Shown in pieces: positions 21,658 to 30,125 of a stretch of DNA of 63,720 bases (position 1 is its first letter; each line of letters begins with the position of its first letter). The notes under the pieces are model-generated. The model worked only from the letters and a program-made list of their open reading frames with translations. It was not told the origin of the DNA and did not search any database. The stretch is from Scatocola faecipullorum. Its GTDB lineage: Bacteria; Pseudomonadota; Alphaproteobacteria; RF32; CAG-239. The stretch covers positions 1 through 63,720 of the forward strand of contig DVNC01000050.1 in assembly GCA_018714685.1 (NCBI GenBank), in the 5' to 3' direction. Position numbers and translations under genes: made by a program.

Positions 21658-24018
21658 CTAAGACTGCTTTTGAGAACTCTTTCCGGCTTTTCCCTTCTGT
21701 GTTTTGGGCTTGCCTGCCAGCGCAATTTTCAGCACTTCGGACACCTCCGACACCGGAATAATCTTCATTCCCTTCTTAACATTATCAGGAATTTCAGCCA
21801 GATCTTTCTCATTCTCTTTCGGAATAATAACCGTCTTAATTCCGCCGCGCAAAGCTGACAGCAGTTTTTCCTTCAAACCGCCGATAGGCAGAACCCGCCC
21901 TTGCAGCGTAATTTCACCGGTCATTGCCACATCTTTGCGCACCGGTGTTTTTGTCAGCACCGACACCAGAGTTGTGTACATGGCAATACCGGCGGACGGA
22001 CCGTCTTTCGGGGTTGCTCCCTCCGGAACGTGAATGTGAATATCCGTTTTGTCAAAGACTTCCGGATCGATTCCCAAATCTTTTGAATGAGAACGCACCA
22101 CGGAATAAGCCGTCTCAATCGATTCCTTCATCACTTCGCCCAGCTTGCCGGTCTGCGTAATCTTGCCTTTGCCAGGCATATCCACCGCTTCGATAAACAG
22201 AATATCGCCGCCGACTTCCGTCCAGGCCAGCCCGGTCGTTACACCGATATGGTCCTGCTGTTCGGCTTCGCCGTAGCTGTAACGTCTGACACCGAGATAC
22301 TTGTCCAGATTTTTGGAACTGACCTCCAGCTTTTTCTTCTTGCCTTTCGCCAGCAGAATTTCTTTCACCGCCTTGCGGGCAATCGTCGCCAGTTCACGCT
22401 CCAGATTCCGCACCCCGGCTTCACGGGTATAATAGCGGATAATATCGCGGATAGCATCTTCGGTAATCGTCAGTTCTGATTCCTTAACCGCATTTTCGGA
22501 AAAAATCTTCGGAATCAGATGACGCTTGGCAATTTCGATTTTTTCGTCTTCGGTATAACCCGACAAACGAATAATTTCCATACGGTCCAGCAGCGGCCGC
22601 GGCATATCCAGCGAGTTTGCGGTTGTCACAAACATAACGTCCGACAAATCGTAATCAACTTCCAGATAATGGTCGTTAAATGCCGCATTTTGCTCCGGAT
22701 CCAACACCTCCAGCAAAGCCGAACTCGGATCGCCGCGCCAGTCATTGCCCAGTTTGTCAATTTCATCAAGCAAAAACAGCGGATTGGACGTTCCGGCCTT
22801 TTTCATGCCTTTAATAATTTTGCCCGGCATGGAACCGATATACGTCCGCCGATGTCCGCGGATTTCCGCTTCATCGCGCATACCACCCAATGAAGCCCGC
22901 ACAAAACTGCGCCCGGTTGCCTTGGCGATGGATTTGCCCAAAGAAGTTTTGCCCACGCCCGGAGGACCGACCAAACACAAAATCGGACCTTTGATTTTAT
23001 CGGCACGCGACTGCACCGCCAAATATTCGACAATGCGTTCCTTGACCTTTTCCAGCCCGTAATGGTCTTTTTCCAGCACTTCCATTGCCTTGGAAATGTC
23101 TTTGTTAACCTTGGAACGCTTCTTCCAGGGAATGTCCAGCAGCCAGTCCAGATAGTTGCGAATAACCGTTGCTTCGGAAGACATGCCGCTCATATTTTTC
23201 AGCTTTTTGACTTCGGCCAAAGCTTTTTCTTTTGCCTCTTTGGATAATTTGGCCTTTTCGATTTTAGCCATATAATCGCTGATTTCGCCTTCCTCGTCAT
23301 TATCGCCGAGCTCTTTCTGAATGGCTTTCATCTGCTCGTTCAGATAATATTCCTTCTGGCTTTTTTCCATTTGCTTTTTGACGCGGGTTTTGATTTTGTT
23401 TTCCACTTCCAGCAAAGTAATTTCCGCATCCATAAAGCCAAGAATCTTTTCAAACCGTTCCTTCAGCGTCCGCCCTTCCAGCAAAGCCTGCTTGTCGGCA
23501 ATTTTCAAAGCCAGATGCGAAGCTATCGTATCGGCCAGTTTGCTGTTGTCTTCAATCTGATTGACCGAAACCAAAACCTCCGGCGGCGTTTTTTTCGAAA
23601 GTTTGACATATTCTTCAAACTGAGAAAGAACGGCCCGCACCAAAGCTTCAAGTTCGGTACTGTTGTCCTCAGCATCCGGCAGAATTTCGGCTTCCACTTC
23701 CATATAATCGGGATTATCGATAAACTTGGAAATTTTAACCCGTTCCATGCCCTCAATCAGAACTTTCACTGTTCCGTCCGGCAGTTTCAGCATCTGCAAA
23801 ACCGTTCCGACCGTCCCGACGTGATAGACATCGTTTTCGGTCGGATCTTCAATTGCGGCCTCTTTCTGCGTCAGTAAAATAATGTTCTGATCCTGATCAA
23901 CGACCTCCTGCAGCGCCCGAATGGATTTTTCGCGCCCGACAAACAGAGGAACAATCATTTTCGGATAGACCACGATGTCGCGAAGCGGAAGCACGGGATA
24001 AATATTCTTTTTTGCCAT
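21658..24018 (-). CDS. lon: ATP-dependent Lon protease
   Basis: Cytosolic AAA+ serine protease degrading misfolded and regulatory proteins. The 786-residue protein is complete: N-terminal substrate domain starting YPVLPLRDIVVYPKMIVPLF, coiled region, Walker A GPPGVGKTS, Walker B LFLLDEID, and the C-terminal protease domain with catalytic S675 (PKDGPSAG) and K716 (GGLKEK). A promoter is readable at 24055-24083. In most alphaproteobacteria lon directly follows clpX; here about 7 kb of other genes separates them while orientation is kept. Confidence 0.98.
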   Translation of the reverse strand: MAKKNIYPVLPLRDIVVYPKMIVPLFVGREKSIRALQEVVDQDQNIILLTQKEAAIEDPTENDVYHVGTVGTVLQMLKLPDGTVKVLIEGMERVKISKFIDNPDYMEVEAEILPDAEDNSTELEALVRAVLSQFEEYVKLSKKTPPEVLVSVNQIEDNSKLADTIASHLALKIADKQALLEGRTLKERFEKILGFMDAEITLLEVENKIKTRVKKQMEKSQKEYYLNEQMKAIQKELGDNDEEGEISDYMAKIEKAKLSKEAKEKALAEVKKLKNMSGMSSEATVIRNYLDWLLDIPWKKRSKVNKDISKAMEVLEKDHYGLEKVKERIVEYLAVQSRADKIKGPILCLVGPPGVGKTSLGKSIAKATGRSFVRASLGGMRDEAEIRGHRRTYIGSMPGKIIKGMKKAGTSNPLFLLDEIDKLGNDWRGDPSSALLEVLDPEQNAAFNDHYLEVDYDLSDVMFVTTANSLDMPRPLLDRMEIIRLSGYTEDEKIEIAKRHLIPKIFSENAVKESELTITEDAIRDIIRYYTREAGVRNLERELATIARKAVKEILLAKGKKKKLEVSSKNLDKYLGVRRYSYGEAEQQDHIGVTTGLAWTEVGGDILFIEAVDMPGKGKITQTGKLGEVMKESIETAYSVVRSHSKDLGIDPEVFDKTDIHIHVPEGATPKDGPSAGIAMYTTLVSVLTKTPVRKDVAMTGEITLQGRVLPIGGLKEKLLSALRGGIKTVIIPKENEKDLAEIPDNVKKGMKIIPVSEVSEVLKIALAGKPKTQKGKAGKSSQKQS

Positions 24019-24054
24019 TTTATCTTAATCCTCACATATTTCCTGTTATCCTTT

Positions 24055-24083
24055 TATATAGGAAAACTTTTTGTGAACTACAA
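24055..24083 (-). promoter_or_regulatory. promoter of lon
   Basis: On the minus strand TTGTAG (24078-24083) and TATATA (24055-24060) are 17 nt apart, 37 nt upstream of the lon start. Confidence 0.5.
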
Positions 24084-24158
24084 TAGACACACCCACATAT
24101 TTAAGACTTTTGTGGCATATTTCGAACGGCTCGGCAACGGTTAAACGCTTTAATCCAC

Positions 24159-24228
24159 AACGATATGAGAAACTGCTGATAAACGGCGCCAATAACGATA
24201 TGAGAAACTGCTGATAAACGGCGCCAAT
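24159..24228. repeat. perfect 35-bp tandem duplication
   Basis: Two identical copies of a 35-bp unit (24159-24193 and 24194-24228), starting AACGATATGAGAAACTGCTG. They lie in the 313-bp gap between lon and the fliN-like gene, which otherwise holds only the lon promoter and AT-rich sequence with a small palindrome (GAGAC...GTCTC, 24283-24300). Confidence 0.9.
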
Positions 24229-24331
24229 ATTGTGGGGAATTTATAATCTTGTATTTAAAATTAAAAACTTTGCTATATGATAGAGACAATTATAAGTCTC
24301 ACCAAATAAATATGCTTGGAGAAAATTTTTA

Positions 24332-24592
24332 ATGGCTGCTTTAAAAAAACAAAGTTTATCCGGAGATGAAATTACCGTTGACATCTCGGTAACGCTCGGT
24401 ACTGCCGATCTCCGGGTGCAGCAACTGCTGAAGCTCGGCCGCGGCGCCGTTGTCGAACTGGACCGCAACGTCAACGACTATGTTGACATTTACGCCAACA
24501 ACATCCTTATCGGCCACGGCGAAGTCGTCATTACCGAAAATGAGACCATAGGCATTTCCGTCACCGATATTGTCAAAAAATCAAAAAGATAA
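24332..24592 (+). CDS. fliN: FliN/SpoA-family flagellar motor switch-like protein
   Basis: An 86-residue protein that is essentially a single SpoA domain: VDISVTLGTADLRVQQLLKL, then GAVVELDRNVNDYVDIYANN and ILIGHGEVVITENETIGISV. This is the C-ring protein FliN of the flagellar switch, or its type III secretion counterpart, at near-minimal length. TTGGAGAAAATTTTTA precedes the ATG. No other flagellar or type III genes are in the window; it leads a unit of lipid A genes. Whether the cell is flagellated cannot be judged here. Confidence 0.85.
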   Translation: MAALKKQSLSGDEITVDISVTLGTADLRVQQLLKLGRGAVVELDRNVNDYVDIYANNILIGHGEVVITENETIGISVTDIVKKSKR

Positions 24593-24596
24593 ATTC

Positions 24597-25364
24597 ATGC
24601 CTTTACGCAAAAGATGTAAAAAGTTTTTCAAATCTCTGCTGCAGTCGCGGCTCGTACTGGCTGCCATCAGCACGCTGATTTACTGGTATGCCCGCCTGGT
24701 CGGACGAACCACCGAATGGCAGACGCAGGGCGTTGACGAACTCTACCGCGTTTGGGAAAAAGAAGGCAGTTTCATCTTCATCGGCTGGCACGGGCGCGCT
24801 ATGATGCTTCCCTATTTTTGGAACCGCTCCCACCCGCTGAATGCCTTGGTTTCCCTTCACCATGACGGCCGTATGATTGCCGGCCTGCTTGAAAAATTCG
24901 GCATGGGAACCATCGGCGGCTCCAGCACCGAAAACGGCAAAAACGCGGCGCTTGAACTGATGCGCTCGCTGCAAAAAGGCGAAGCCATCGCCATCATTCC
25001 CGACGGCCCCAAAGGCCCGAGCATGACACTGAGCCGTTCCGCCGTCTACTTTGCGCAAAAATCGGGAAAACCGATTATCGGTGCCACATACAGTATTGCC
25101 GGCTCCAAAATCGTCGAAAAGAGCTGGGATAAGATGATGCTCCCCAAACCTTTCTCCCGCGGTTGCTATTATGCCACCGAGGCTTTCTATATTCCCGCCG
25201 ACGCAGACGAAACCAGGCTTGAAGAATATCGCCGGACAATCGAAAACCGTCTGAATCAGCTCACCTGGGAAGCTGACAAAGCCATGGGCATCAAACACAT
25301 CGAAAAAGGAACCGTTGCCCGCAAACGCTACCCTGCCCCCGCTCCGAAATCAGAAAAGGCTTAA
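24597..25364 (+). CDS. lysophospholipid acyltransferase-family protein (DUF374)
   Basis: A 255-residue membrane-associated acyltransferase of the DUF374 group, usually found beside waaA in alphaproteobacteria. Visible motifs: FIFIGWHGRAMMLPYF (about 65-80), SLHHDGRMIAGLL, IGGSSTENGKNAALELM and IAIIPDGPKGPSMTLSRSAV. The N-terminus has a basic patch and one hydrophobic segment. The start at 24597, four bases after fliN, avoids overlap; no strong Shine-Dalgarno is visible, so an ATG at 24570 cannot be excluded. Likely acts on lipid A or a phospholipid; the exact acyl transfer is not known. Confidence 0.85.
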   Translation: MPLRKRCKKFFKSLLQSRLVLAAISTLIYWYARLVGRTTEWQTQGVDELYRVWEKEGSFIFIGWHGRAMMLPYFWNRSHPLNALVSLHHDGRMIAGLLEKFGMGTIGGSSTENGKNAALELMRSLQKGEAIAIIPDGPKGPSMTLSRSAVYFAQKSGKPIIGATYSIAGSKIVEKSWDKMMLPKPFSRGCYYATEAFYIPADADETRLEEYRRTIENRLNQLTWEADKAMGIKHIEKGTVARKRYPAPAPKSEKA

Positions 25365-25366
25365 AG

Positions 25367-26632
25367 ATGTTTATCCGGATTTACAATACCCTAATCAGCA
25401 TACTCTATCCCTTGGTCATCAAACGCTATATCAAAAAACGCCAGGAGCGCGGCAAAGAAGACGTCAAACGTTTCAACGAACGCGTCGGCCGTCCCCTGCT
25501 CAAACGCCCGGAAGGACGTTTTATCTGGTTTCACGGGGCATCGGTCGGTGAATCTCTCTCCATGCTGCCGCTGATTAACAAACTGCTGGAAGCTTATCCC
25601 GACATGCACATCATGGTAACCACCGGCACTACCACCTCCGCCGAACTGATGAGCAAACGCCTGCCCGAGCGGGCTTTTCACCAATATCTGCCGATAGACA
25701 ACCCCTTCTTTACCACGCGCTTCGTCCGCCACTGGCTCCCAGATTTGGTTCTGTGGTTTGAATCGGAATTCTGGCCCGCCATGCTTTCATCCATTAAACG
25801 CAGAAACATCCCCTTGATTCTGGTCAACGGCCGCATTTCCAACAAATCATTCAAACGTTGGCAACAGTTTGACTTCATCAGCAAAGAACTGCTTTCCTGT
25901 TTCACTTTCTGCCTCGGCCAGTCGGAAGAAGACGCCTATCGCCTGCGGGTTCTCGGAGCCAAAGATTCGATGTGTCTCGGCAATATCAAATTCGCCGGCC
26001 TGCCCATTCCCATTGACGCCAAAAAGAAAGCCGAAATCGTCGGCCAGATAGGCAAACGCCCGGTCTGGTGCGTCAGTTCCACCCATGAAGACGAAGAATT
26101 TAAAATCGGGCGTTTTCTAAAAAAACTGGGTCAGACCGTTCCCGGCCTGCTGACTATCATCGCCCCGCGCCATCCTAACCGCGGCGCCGACATCAAACAA
26201 AAACTGGAAGAAAGCTACGGCTTAAAGGTCTCCCTGCGTTCCGCCGGTGAAAAAATCACGCCGGAAACCGAAGTTTACGTGGCTGATACCATCGGCGAAA
26301 CCGGCCTGTGGTACGACCTGTGTCCGCTGGTTTTTGTCGGCGGTTCGCTGATTCCTCACGGCGGCCAAAACTTTATGGAGCCGTCCCGCATGCGTGATGC
26401 CGCCATTGTGGGCCCCCATATGCATAACTTCACCGAAGCGATGAACCGTGCCAAAAAAGCCGATGCGGTTATTCAGGTAAACGATGTTCTCGAATTGGAA
26501 GAAACCGTCACTTCGCTGCTCACCAACAGAGAACTGCTGGAAGCCAAACGCAGCTTGGCTTACAACTGGGCCAACAGCGAGGCCAAAGTGCTTGACGGCA
26601 TTCTGGAAAAAGTCAAAGGATACATCGAATAA
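25367..26632 (+). CDS. waaA: 3-deoxy-D-manno-octulosonic acid transferase
   Basis: Glycosyltransferase family 30 enzyme adding Kdo from CMP-Kdo to lipid IV-A at the inner membrane. The 421-residue protein has an N-terminal membrane anchor (IRIYNTLISILYPLVIKRY), the acceptor-site motif WFHGASVGES with the conserved glutamate, FESEFWPAMLSS, LVNGRISNKS and the C-terminal donor-binding part VGGSLIPHGGQNFMEPSRM. It starts 2 bp after the acyltransferase gene and overlaps lpxK by one base. Whether it adds one or two Kdo residues is not visible. Confidence 0.95.
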   Translation: MFIRIYNTLISILYPLVIKRYIKKRQERGKEDVKRFNERVGRPLLKRPEGRFIWFHGASVGESLSMLPLINKLLEAYPDMHIMVTTGTTTSAELMSKRLPERAFHQYLPIDNPFFTTRFVRHWLPDLVLWFESEFWPAMLSSIKRRNIPLILVNGRISNKSFKRWQQFDFISKELLSCFTFCLGQSEEDAYRLRVLGAKDSMCLGNIKFAGLPIPIDAKKKAEIVGQIGKRPVWCVSSTHEDEEFKIGRFLKKLGQTVPGLLTIIAPRHPNRGADIKQKLEESYGLKVSLRSAGEKITPETEVYVADTIGETGLWYDLCPLVFVGGSLIPHGGQNFMEPSRMRDAAIVGPHMHNFTEAMNRAKKADAVIQVNDVLELEETVTSLLTNRELLEAKRSLAYNWANSEAKVLDGILEKVKGYIE

Positions 26633-27585
26633 TGAAAACTCCCGGCTACTGGTCTGATCTTAACCCGCTGTCCCTTTTGCTCTCTCCGCTGGGCCTGCTT
26701 TATAACTTGGGCACCCGTCTGAACATGAGCCTGCACAAGCCCCAAAAGGCTGCCGTTCCCGTCGTCTGTATCGGCAATCTGACCGCCGGGGGAACCGGAA
26801 AAACGCCGACGGCCGTTTCCATTGCCAAACTCATGCAACAGGCAAAACGCAAACCATTTTTTGTTTCCCGCGGTTATGGCGGCAACTTGCATAACGTTTT
26901 GGTCGACCCTCAGCACCATACACCGCAGCAGGTCGGCGACGAACCGCTGCTGCTGGCCCGACAGGCACCGACGGTTGTGAATCCTGACCGTTTTGCCGCA
27001 GCACAAACGGCTGCGGCCGCCGGAGCGGAAATGGTCATTATGGATGACGGTTTTCAAAATCCCGGCCTGCATAAGGATTTGTCATTTCTTGTTTTTGACG
27101 GCGGTTTCGGTTACGGCAATGGTCTGTGCATTCCGGCCGGGCCCTTGCGGGAAAGCCTGCCTGCCGGAATGAAAAGAGCCGATGCCGTCCTGATAATCGG
27201 TGAAGACAGGCATCGCCTTGCCGAACAGATTGCCCTTCCCGTTTTCCGCGGCCAGATAGTCCCGGTCAGGCCGAACTTTTCCGAGCGCAGAGTCATTGCT
27301 TTTGCAGGCATCGGACGGCCGGAGAAGTTTTATCAGTCGTTGCGTGAACTGAACTTTGAACTGGTCGAAACCGTCAATTTTCCCGATCACCATTTTTACA
27401 CCGATACCGAACTTGACCAATTAATCGACAAGGCGGAGAAAAATTCCTGCACCTTAATCACAACGGCTAAAGATCTGGTAAAAATTCCGTCCCGACGCCG
27501 CAGTTTTTTCAAGGTTTTGGAAATAGAAGTCCGCTGGGAAGACGAAGACGCTTTGGCCGGTTTTATTCTGCACCGTCTGCCCTGA
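26632..27585 (+). CDS. lpxK: tetraacyldisaccharide 4'-kinase
   Basis: Phosphorylates the 4' position of the lipid A disaccharide precursor, making lipid IV-A. The 317-residue protein has the P-loop AGGTGKTP (52-59) after VVCIGNLT, VSRGYGG, VGDEPLLLAR, the Mg-binding DDGFQNPGL and DHHFYTDTELD near residue 255. It begins in the stop codon of waaA (TAATG) and ends overlapping the converging CDGSH gene by 23 bp. Order acyltransferase-waaA-lpxK is a common lipid A unit. Confidence 0.95.
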   Translation: MKTPGYWSDLNPLSLLLSPLGLLYNLGTRLNMSLHKPQKAAVPVVCIGNLTAGGTGKTPTAVSIAKLMQQAKRKPFFVSRGYGGNLHNVLVDPQHHTPQQVGDEPLLLARQAPTVVNPDRFAAAQTAAAAGAEMVIMDDGFQNPGLHKDLSFLVFDGGFGYGNGLCIPAGPLRESLPAGMKRADAVLIIGEDRHRLAEQIALPVFRGQIVPVRPNFSERRVIAFAGIGRPEKFYQSLRELNFELVETVNFPDHHFYTDTELDQLIDKAEKNSCTLITTAKDLVKIPSRRRSFFKVLEIEVRWEDEDALAGFILHRLP

Positions 27586-28273
27586 AAACACTGTCCTGAT
27601 ATTTCACTGCCGCATGTGAACCGTCGCAAAACGGCTTATTGCGGGAATGCCCGCAGCGGCATAGCGTCTGACGGTTGCGTCGTTCATAAAGTTTTCCGCT
27701 CTCGCTTTCAACCTGTATGCCGCCTTTCACCCACAACGGCCCGCTGCATCCTATTGCCGGATCTTCCAAAACGCCTATTTTCGGCTGTAATTCCGGTTCA
27801 ATCGGCTTACCCGTACGATTGTCAAACATTATCAAACGACCGGACGGACAGTTGCATGCCTCCTTAACGGCCTGCTTGTCTGCTGCCGGCGTTCCTTCCT
27901 GCACCAGGTTCCAAATCCGGCCTTTGGCATCGCAGAAACGGGCATAAGCACAATAATCCTGATTGTCTGCCAAAGTCAGATTCGGCCCCTCTATAGCCTC
28001 GGCACCGTTCAATATCGGCTCAAAAGAAGCTGTTTCCTCTCCGTCCCAATCCGCCTTTTCGTGACTGCCGTCACAAAAAGGCGCATGCCCCGAACGCCCG
28101 CAGCGGCAAAGATGCAACGGATTTTCATCGGCAGTAAACTTCTGTCCCGGAACATATTCTTCCGAAGCCCCCGCCTCGTCAGGCTTAATTGCATACAGCC
28201 TGATGTCTTGAACATTACTGACTTCATAAGGTCCGTTCGCAGTCACTTTTATCTTGGCATAAGATCTATCCAT
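27563..28273 (-). CDS. double CDGSH-type iron-sulfur protein
   Basis: A 236-residue soluble protein with two CDGSH modules, each expected to bind a 2Fe-2S cluster through three Cys and one His: LCRCGRSGHAPFCDGSHEKA near residues 55-75 and LCRCGHSRNKPFCDGSH near the C-terminus. Between them is a further cysteine-containing segment (NQDYCAYARFCDAKG, then ACNCPSGRLIMFD). The layout matches a bacterial family annotated only as CDGSH iron-sulfur proteins, perhaps in redox or iron handling. It is followed closely by the aldo/keto reductase gene upstream on the same strand, possibly one unit. Confidence 0.88.
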   Translation of the reverse strand: MDRSYAKIKVTANGPYEVSNVQDIRLYAIKPDEAGASEEYVPGQKFTADENPLHLCRCGRSGHAPFCDGSHEKADWDGEETASFEPILNGAEAIEGPNLTLADNQDYCAYARFCDAKGRIWNLVQEGTPAADKQAVKEACNCPSGRLIMFDNRTGKPIEPELQPKIGVLEDPAIGCSGPLWVKGGIQVESESGKLYERRNRQTLCRCGHSRNKPFCDGSHAAVKYQDSVFRADGAE

Positions 28274-28321
28274 AGGTCACTCCGTCAATCTTCAGACACC
28301 AAATGCCTTCGGCAATTTTCT

Positions 28322-29248
28322 TCACGCAAAGATGGAGTCAGCCGTATAGTCGCCGAAAGCAAAACTGCTGCCGTCAATAAAACGCTGCCCCCTGTCAAGC
28401 GAAGCAATTTTCTTCATATCCTCATCGTCGAGCTCAACGGCCGAAGCGGCAAAGTTTTCTTTCAGACGCATTTCATGAACCGTCTTGGGAATAACCGAAA
28501 CGCCGCGAGCCAGCTGCCAAGCCAGCAGCACCTGCGCCGACGTGCAGTTCAAACGTCCGGCAATTTCCATAATAATCTCATTGCGGAACAAATCGGTCTC
28601 ATCTCCGTCATGCTGCGAGCCCAGCGGCGAATAAGCCGTAACCGCAATCATATTCTTCCGGCAGAATTCAATTAAATCGTTTTGCTGCAACAGCGGATGA
28701 CTCTCAACCTGATTGACCGCCGGCGTTATTTCCGCTTTTTCAATCAGCTCGCCCAAACGTTTTGCTCCGAAATTGGAAACTCCGGCAGTGCGGATCAGTC
28801 CCTGCTGCTGCGCCTTTTCAATCTCCGCCCAGGTCAAGTCAAGCGGCATATCTTTTAACGAAACCATATCTTCGGCACGATGCGGCATCGGTACTCCTTT
28901 TTTCTGTGCCACCGGCCAATGAATCATATACAAATCAAGATAATCCTGCTGCAAATCGGCCAACGTCTGTTTCAAAGCAGGCAAAACATCTTCCGGCGCA
29001 TGCATATCGTTCCATAATTTAGAAGCAATGAACAGTTCTTCCCGCTTTATGTCTCCTTCGGCAACCGCATCATGCAGCGCCTGTCCGATTTCCTTTTCAT
29101 TGCCGTAAATCGGCGCACAGTCAATATGTCGGTAACCAAGCTTTATTGCCCAGCGAACGGTCTGATACACCTCTCCCGGACCTGAACGCCAGGTTCCCAA
29201 ACCAATCATCGGCATATCATAATCCGTGTTTAACTTAACGCTTTTCAT
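28322..29248 (-). CDS. aldo/keto reductase
   Basis: NADPH-dependent carbonyl reductase of the AKR superfamily, 308 residues. The catalytic tetrad D43, Y48, K77 and H110 is visible in YRHIDCAPIYGNEKEIG, IASKLWND and LDLYMIHWPV. Further family motifs are AGVSNFGAKRLGEL and NQVESHPLLQQNDLIEFC. It is close to the group using aldehydes and sugars, but the substrate cannot be stated. The start at 29248 gives the usual short N-terminal hairpin MKSVKLNTDYDMPMIGLGTW. Confidence 0.92.
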   Translation of the reverse strand: MKSVKLNTDYDMPMIGLGTWRSGPGEVYQTVRWAIKLGYRHIDCAPIYGNEKEIGQALHDAVAEGDIKREELFIASKLWNDMHAPEDVLPALKQTLADLQQDYLDLYMIHWPVAQKKGVPMPHRAEDMVSLKDMPLDLTWAEIEKAQQQGLIRTAGVSNFGAKRLGELIEKAEITPAVNQVESHPLLQQNDLIEFCRKNMIAVTAYSPLGSQHDGDETDLFRNEIIMEIAGRLNCTSAQVLLAWQLARGVSVIPKTVHEMRLKENFAASAVELDDEDMKKIASLDRGQRFIDGSSFAFGDYTADSIFA

Positions 29249-29400
29249 TCTTCTCTCCCTAACAAAAAATATCTACCTTTTCTATATAATCGCAAAGCCA
29301 TAAGGTTAAAGATTATCCCCTGCAAAAATTCTGCACTGGAAATTTTTTCGCCTCTTCTCTAAAATCTGACCAGACAAATCAACCTGAAAGAGAAAAAACA

Positions 29401-29880
29401 ATGACGGTCAATATTGAAAAATTCCCGGTTTACTACACCAAACTTCCCCACTATAAAGACGTTGCCTGCAATCTGACTTATGCCACGCCCGACGCAGCCT
29501 GCTTTGACATCTGCGCCGCTTTGGAACAGCCGGTAACCCTTCATCCCGGTGAACGCATCAAATGCCCCACCGGCATAAAAATTGCCCCGGAAAATCCGTT
29601 CTGGTGCCGCATTAACGGCCGCAGCGGCCTGGCCGCCAATCATGGCATTATCCCCGTCGGCGGCATTATCGACACTGATTACCGCGGCGAGATTATGGTC
29701 ATTCTGCTGAACACCAATCCGGCAGGCAAAGAAAGCTATACCATCCACCCCGGCGATAAAATTGCCCAGGGAGAATTCCCGTTTCCCTATAAAGCGGATT
29801 TCAAAGAAATCAGCAACGAAGAATTCGATAAACTGACCACCTCCCGCGGAGAAAACGGTTTCGGTTCTTCCGGCAAATAG
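29401..29880 (+). CDS. dut: dUTP diphosphatase
   Basis: Trimeric enzyme hydrolysing dUTP to dUMP, keeping uracil out of DNA and supplying dTMP synthesis. The 159-residue protein shows all five motifs in order: DAACFDICAA (I), NGRSGLA (II), GGIIDTDYRGEIMV (III), GDKIAQGEF (IV) and the flexible tail RGENGFGSSG (V). It starts after AGAGAAAAAACA and ends at a strong terminator. Confidence 0.94.
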   Translation: MTVNIEKFPVYYTKLPHYKDVACNLTYATPDAACFDICAALEQPVTLHPGERIKCPTGIKIAPENPFWCRINGRSGLAANHGIIPVGGIIDTDYRGEIMVILLNTNPAGKESYTIHPGDKIAQGEFPFPYKADFKEISNEEFDKLTTSRGENGFGSSGK

Positions 29881-29900
29881 ACTTTACGGCAGCAAACAGT

Positions 29901-29933
29901 AAAAAAGCTACGAAAAATTTCGTAGCTTTTTTT
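29901..29933. terminator. bidirectional terminator after dut
   Basis: AAAGCTACGAAA/TTTCGTAGCTTT stem with A and T runs. It serves dut on the plus strand and the small minus-strand reading frame at 29936-30040. Confidence 0.85.
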
Positions 29934-29935
29934 CA

Positions 29936-30040
29936 CTAACTGTATGGAATGCAGCCTCCGGTTCCCGAACAATCTCTGGGAGCCTGCGCATCGCGGCCGC
30001 AGCACATCTGCCCTGAAGGATAAATACTTATATTCCTCAT
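29936..30040 (-). CDS. candidate 34-residue cysteine-rich peptide
   Basis: A short frame begins ATG at 30040, after GAGAAGAG, and ends at TAG 2 bp before a terminator that also works on this strand. The peptide has four cysteines in 34 residues (MCCGRDAQ, then PRDCSG and TGGCIPYS) and no signal peptide. Position right against a terminator and the cysteine pattern make it plausible, but the length is too short to be sure. A structural RNA or chance frame is the alternative. Confidence 0.35.
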   Translation of the reverse strand: MRNISIYPSGQMCCGRDAQAPRDCSGTGGCIPYS

Positions 30041-30125
30041 AATTTCTCTTCTCAAAAACAAATATTCAGGACTCAAATCACGGAAAAATAACAAATTCTG
30101 CTTGCATTAATATTATAATAGATAC

